Assembly: GCA_036387415.1 (NCBI GenBank)
Contig: DASVTU010000019.1
Coordinates: 186,001 to 250,000, forward strand
DNA: 64,000 bases
Direction of reading: 5' to 3'
Origin: DASVTU01 sp036387415
GTDB lineage: Bacteria > Acidobacteriota > Blastocatellia > Pyrinomonadales > Pyrinomonadaceae
The notes beneath the pieces were generated by a model. The model saw only the letters and a program-made list of their open reading frames with translations, made no database searches and was not told the origin of the DNA. Below, piece by piece: positions 60,459 through 64,000 of this stretch. Position numbers and translations under genes: made by a program. Every line of letters begins with the position of its first letter. Within the stretch, counting starts at the first letter, position 1.

Positions 60459-62069
60459 TCACTCTTTATCCGACAGACGAAAGATGATGCATGATTCGTC
60501 CTTCCACACCTCGTCAAACCTGCGCTCCAATTCTTCACCGAACTCCCTGTAATGCTCCAACCACCACATCGCCGTCGCAGGTATCAACAGGTATTGCGCT
60601 CCGCTCTTACCTCGCAATTCTTCCAGATGTGCGATGGCTTCACGGCTCGTCGCCGGATGGTGTCCGGCATATTGCCCGTCGGTTGCTTGTGGGAAATGAG
60701 CGGCGCGTTGTTGGTCATGTTGCAGAAGTTGCGGGTCGCCTTTACTGATAACAAGCATCCTGGCTTCCGCCGGAATCGCCGCTCGCACGGCATCTCTGAT
60801 GCTTGCTATTAATTGCCGATAACCTTCTTGAAAAGCTCTTATTTCGCGACGGAAGACGGCGAAACGTTCGCGTGTGGCGATTACTTCGAGTCGCTGACGG
60901 ATGAGGCTTCCGATTTTTTCCTCCGAATAGTTTGCCTCGATGTCTCTCTTGGCGGCGACGCCGATGGCGGCAGCCTCTTCGCGTTCTTCGTAGATGCGTC
61001 GCATCAATTCCGCCGCGTGCTCGACCGAAGCTGCCGCCCATGTCTCGCCCGCACGATACGGCCCCACATTTTCTCGAATCTTGACAAGTTCGTACTTCAC
61101 CGGATAGCTGTTCGAGACGTTCATGAAATCCATGTTGCCTGACCATCCGGTGGCGATGACGGGTTTGCTGTGAGCCATCGCATCCGAGATAGTGAGCCCC
61201 GTGCCCTCCGAGCGATGCAGCGAGACGTATGCGTCGCAGGCGGCCATCAAGTCGCGCATCTCATCCGACGACCAGTAACCTGTATGAATCGAAATCGCCG
61301 CGTCGTGGCTCTGTTCACGGAGCGTCCTGTAGCCTGTGGGGTCAGACGCTTCGTTGACGCACTTGATGATGAGACGCGCCGCTTCCGAAGGTTTGAATGC
61401 GCGCTTGAAAGCATCGACGAGCGTGAGAGGATTTTTCCGTTCGAGGTGGCTATGAAAATCGAAGATGAAAAGATAGACGAACTCCCCTGCGGCGACTTTC
61501 AAACGTCGCCGCCCAGCGTCGCGCGTGCCCTGCGACGTTGCGGCGAGAACGGGCGGGACGCGTACGACGGGCACGGGTGAAATCGGCGCAAGTACGTTGG
61601 CGATGAATGATGTGCCGACCCAGATTTCGTCGTAGAAAGCAAAACGGTCATACCACTTTTCGGGAAAGCGCGGCAGTTCCCAAGCCCACGCCCCGATGTT
61701 GTAGCGACGCTCAAAAAATTCTTCGCCCACCTCGGACATCAAAGCATAGTGCTGTCCGGCATCGACGCAGACGAGATTGATGTCGTAAGGATGCGCCGAG
61801 TCGAAACTTGAAAGCGTCTTGTCTTCCGAGCGATTCGAGGAGAGTGAAGACAAATCCAACAACGCGAGCGGAACGCCGAGCGCGCGTAACGCGCGAACAT
61901 AGCCGCGCCCCGCTGCGCCCCAACCGCTCTCGTCGCGTAGATAGCCGCAGACGTTGACGCCAACCGTCCGAGCCTCCCGCATGCTCGTCCGCACACTTTC
62001 GGCAGGACGATACCAGGGATTCGCGTCGCGTATGTCAGCGATAAATTTGTCTATCGAATACTTCGACAT
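60459..62069 (-). CDS. Glycosyltransferase family 4-like protein with extra C-terminal domain
   Basis: A 536-residue GT-B glycosyltransferase. N-terminal NVCGYLRDESGWGAAGRGYV, then FVYLFIFDFHSHLERKNPLT, and the donor-site block YVSLHRSEGTGLTISDAMAH with SKPVIATGWSGNMDFM. After about residue 415 there is a separate ~120-residue domain (MLVISKGDPQLL, HFPQATDGQYAGHHPATSRE, YLLIPATAMWWLEHYREFGE) often attached to such enzymes. It is followed by paralogue 2 four bases downstream. Confidence 0.88.
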   Translation of the reverse strand: MSKYSIDKFIADIRDANPWYRPAESVRTSMREARTVGVNVCGYLRDESGWGAAGRGYVRALRALGVPLALLDLSSLSSNRSEDKTLSSFDSAHPYDINLVCVDAGQHYALMSEVGEEFFERRYNIGAWAWELPRFPEKWYDRFAFYDEIWVGTSFIANVLAPISPVPVVRVPPVLAATSQGTRDAGRRRLKVAAGEFVYLFIFDFHSHLERKNPLTLVDAFKRAFKPSEAARLIIKCVNEASDPTGYRTLREQSHDAAISIHTGYWSSDEMRDLMAACDAYVSLHRSEGTGLTISDAMAHSKPVIATGWSGNMDFMNVSNSYPVKYELVKIRENVGPYRAGETWAAASVEHAAELMRRIYEEREEAAAIGVAAKRDIEANYSEEKIGSLIRQRLEVIATRERFAVFRREIRAFQEGYRQLIASIRDAVRAAIPAEARMLVISKGDPQLLQHDQQRAAHFPQATDGQYAGHHPATSREAIAHLEELRGKSGAQYLLIPATAMWWLEHYREFGEELERRFDEVWKDESCIIFRLSDKE

Positions 62070-62167
62070 CTTTCGCTACTCGACAAGTCTTGTTTCGTCG
62101 CCTGTTCGTTGCAACAATCCGACCGGAGTCGCGGCGACGGAACTGCAAGAATAGTTTCAACAGGTTG

Positions 62168-63478
62168 TCAGACGACGAGCGGGAGAATCTTTTCAGCGAC
62201 GCGGTTGAAGGCATCATTCTTTGTGCGCGGATGAATCCATGCGCCCATCTCTGCGCCGACGCGTTCTGATAGTCGATGTGTGATGGCTCGACGATGGAGA
62301 GTTTCCGTCTGCCCCGCGAATTTCAAGAGTGCGTCGGCGTAGATTTCCGGCGAGTGTCGGCGTTCAAGAATTCGTCGCCCCTTCTGTCCCATCCGTGCGA
62401 AGCGTTTTGGGTCGGAGAGAAAATCCCACAGATGCGTCTGAATATCTTGCACCTCATGTTCGGGGCGGACGAAGGCCACCGCCTCCGTCGAGAGTTCGCG
62501 ATACCAATCCACAGTAGTGACGAGCGACGGCAATGAGTGCTCCCAGATTTGGAGTTGTGTGAGGGAACTCTCGCCCATCGTCGGGAAACGGAGATTGACG
62601 GCGAGGTCTGCTTCGTCAAGCGCGCAGTTCAATTCCGACTCGGAAACGAAGCCACGAAAATTCACCAGCCCTTCGAGCTTCAACGCTCCGACACGTTCGT
62701 TCAGATAATCAGCGTTCCACATCTCGCCATAAACATCGAGTTGAAATCTCGTTCGCTCAGGGAAGCTCGCGAGGGCTTCAAGCAACGCGTCGAGGCGTCG
62801 GTTCGGATTGATGTAACCGAAGACAATCAAACGATAAGGCGTTTGACTCGCGCTCGTCGCGGCGCTTCTGCGTCGCTTCTTCAAACGCGTCGCCGCAGCA
62901 TACGGCAACGGCGCGTAGATAGTCGGCCAGCGTTTCTCTCCGGCCAATTTTCTGAAAGCCTCTCCGGTATGAACGAGCACGCCGAGCGAGTTTTCGAGCG
63001 CGAGCGGCGTGAGCGGATAAGCCTCCGCGATGTGCTCCGGCCCTCCACGCGTTGTCCAAAACGCTTCGGCAGTCCGGCGACCGTCTTCTCCGTAGAGGCG
63101 CTTCATCTGTTCGACGTAGCCCTCGCGGTCGCGCCAGCGTTCACGATAGACGCCCGCGAAGAAGTGATGCAGGCGCGTGTCGTGTAGCACCACGATGCCG
63201 GGATGGCGTCGGCTCGTTTGCCAGCAGCCGTAGTGAAAAAAGGGATTGTTGCCCATGTGATAGACGGTCGCATCGGCAAGATTCAACTCCGACCAACGGA
63301 CACGCTCCGGCTCGAAGCGACGCACTTTCGCATGTTGTTCCAGCGACTCATTCCACTCGGTCTGGTCTGTCCAGAGCGTGACATCCGCGCGGGCGCTGAG
63401 CGCCGGAAGAATTTGCGCGGTGTACTGCGCGATGCCCGTGCGCGCGGGCGGCAATGGAGAGAACCAGTTTAATTTCAT
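62168..63478 (-). CDS. Glycosyltransferase family 4-like protein
   Basis: 436 residues from ATG 63478 (MKLNWFSPLPPARTGIAQYT); the frame is open to 63589. Landmarks: TVYHMGNNPFFHYGCWQTSR, the middle linker YRLIVFGYINPNRRLDALLE and donor-site FPTMGESSLTQLQIWEHSLP with VRPEHEVQDI. It is a typical GT-B retaining enzyme for polysaccharide or glycolipid assembly. It lies between two other glycosyltransferase genes on the same strand. Confidence 0.88.
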   Translation of the reverse strand: MKLNWFSPLPPARTGIAQYTAQILPALSARADVTLWTDQTEWNESLEQHAKVRRFEPERVRWSELNLADATVYHMGNNPFFHYGCWQTSRRHPGIVVLHDTRLHHFFAGVYRERWRDREGYVEQMKRLYGEDGRRTAEAFWTTRGGPEHIAEAYPLTPLALENSLGVLVHTGEAFRKLAGEKRWPTIYAPLPYAAATRLKKRRRSAATSASQTPYRLIVFGYINPNRRLDALLEALASFPERTRFQLDVYGEMWNADYLNERVGALKLEGLVNFRGFVSESELNCALDEADLAVNLRFPTMGESSLTQLQIWEHSLPSLVTTVDWYRELSTEAVAFVRPEHEVQDIQTHLWDFLSDPKRFARMGQKGRRILERRHSPEIYADALLKFAGQTETLHRRAITHRLSERVGAEMGAWIHPRTKNDAFNRVAEKILPLVV

Positions 63479-63540
63479 GTCGGCCTTGTGCGTTTGATGA
63501 ACTCGTTGTGCGACCGCTCGCGTTTGGTCAAAGTGGCTTG

Positions 63541-64000
63541 TTACCTGTCTGCGTCTTGTCGAAGCAATGTTCGGACGACGTTCTCCCAACTAATGCCGAG
63601 GCTTTCGTAGCGCTGCCTCCCCGCCCTGCCCCATTTCTTTGCGCGCCGACGATTCTGCCAGAGCGCGTCCATCGCACGCGCTAATGCTACGGCGTTTGGT
63701 TCGGCGATTAATCCCGTCTCGCCGTCGCAGACGAATTCCAGTGTGCCGCCGGAGTCCGTACAGGTAATGACGGGCTTAGAGGCGAGCATCGCTTCGAGTG
63801 TCACATATCCATAATCCTCATCCCACGGCGCGTAGACGACGCCGAGCGCACGCGCGTACATGTCGCGCTTCTTCTTTTCGGAGACGTGGCCGAGCCACAC
63901 GACGCGTCGCTCGACTTTGAGTTTCGCAGACAACTCTTTCAACGTCCGTGCGTAGGTCGGGTCGTCCGCCGAACCTGCGAAACAGACGCGGACGGGTTGA
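63541..64000 (-). CDS. Glycosyltransferase family 4, C-terminal part (cut by window edge)
   Basis: The last ~153 codons of a gene that continues past 64000; the frame stays open to the edge (QPVRVCFAGSADDPTYARTL). The donor-binding half of a GT4 enzyme is plain: RRVVWLGHVSEKKKRDMYAR, YAPWDEDYGYVTLEAMLASK (the E-x7-E region) and PVITCTDSGGTLEFVCDGET. The N-terminal acceptor domain is outside the window. Confidence 0.88.
   Translation of the reverse strand, partial: QPVRVCFAGSADDPTYARTLKELSAKLKVERRVVWLGHVSEKKKRDMYARALGVVYAPWDEDYGYVTLEAMLASKPVITCTDSGGTLEFVCDGETGLIAEPNAVALARAMDALWQNRRRAKKWGRAGRQRYESLGISWENVVRTLLRQDADR

Overview
Most likely organism: a Gram-negative member of the Acidobacteriota, probably class Blastocatellia. 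This is inferred from gene content: an acidobacterial-style secreted VWA protein, a choice-of-anchor-B protein with a DUF4214-like tail, a DUF6677 membrane protein, a one-piece LptF-LptG permease, lipid-A-type outer-membrane export, and the PssA/Psd phosphatidylethanolamine route. GC is moderately high and coding density is high. No rRNA, tRNA, CRISPR array, prophage or insertion sequence was recognised. Layout: 1-5.6 kb (minus strand) holds the start of a membrane protein, a VWA pair, two small envelope proteins, MltG and RuvX. 5.9-20.4 kb holds a plus-strand S41-type protein lacking its catalytic dyad, then minus-strand cyclophilin, M28 peptidase, acyl-CoA carboxylase beta, a beta-propeller protein, an ABC-2 exporter interleaved with a DUF402 gene, an FAH hydrolase, an FN3 lipoprotein and the HslUV protease. 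20.7-28.7 kb is the main plus-strand block: glutamine amidotransferase, FabG-like SDR, a Clp_N-NamZ fusion, DUF6677 with a coupled 56-residue membrane protein, RecO and the LptFG fusion. 28.8-52 kb is mostly minus-strand housekeeping: AhcY/MetK, XerD, ParAB, bifunctional nuclease, MiaB, RecN, SSB (plus), AccA, DnaE, GuaA, a PQQ-propeller protein (plus), PssA/Psd, RimI/TsaB and phosphofructokinase (plus). 52-64 kb has a transmembrane Ser/Thr kinase (plus) and a minus-strand glycan cluster: three GT-B-type glycosyltransferases (one cut by the window end), two paralogous glycosyltransferase-like proteins, an APH-fold kinase, a ChbG/YdjC deacetylase and a methyltransferase. The least conventional content is non-coding. 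Five gene junctions carry hairpin-capable elements made of strictly registered 7-nt or 8-nt repeat units, with a different unit in each element but the same architecture (about 9.9, 11.7, 18.2, 19.8 and 55.0 kb). All five lie between genes transcribed head-to-tail, and one has become the signal-peptide codons of a lipoprotein. There is also a 79-bp dispersed repeat in two copies that each overlap the 3' end of a gene, and a 54-bp perfect loop-less palindrome acting as a two-way terminator between ssb and accA. The best protein-level surprises are the Clp_N-NamZ fusion, the dyad-less S41 protein, the LptF-LptG fusion and an altered self-cleavage site in Psd.
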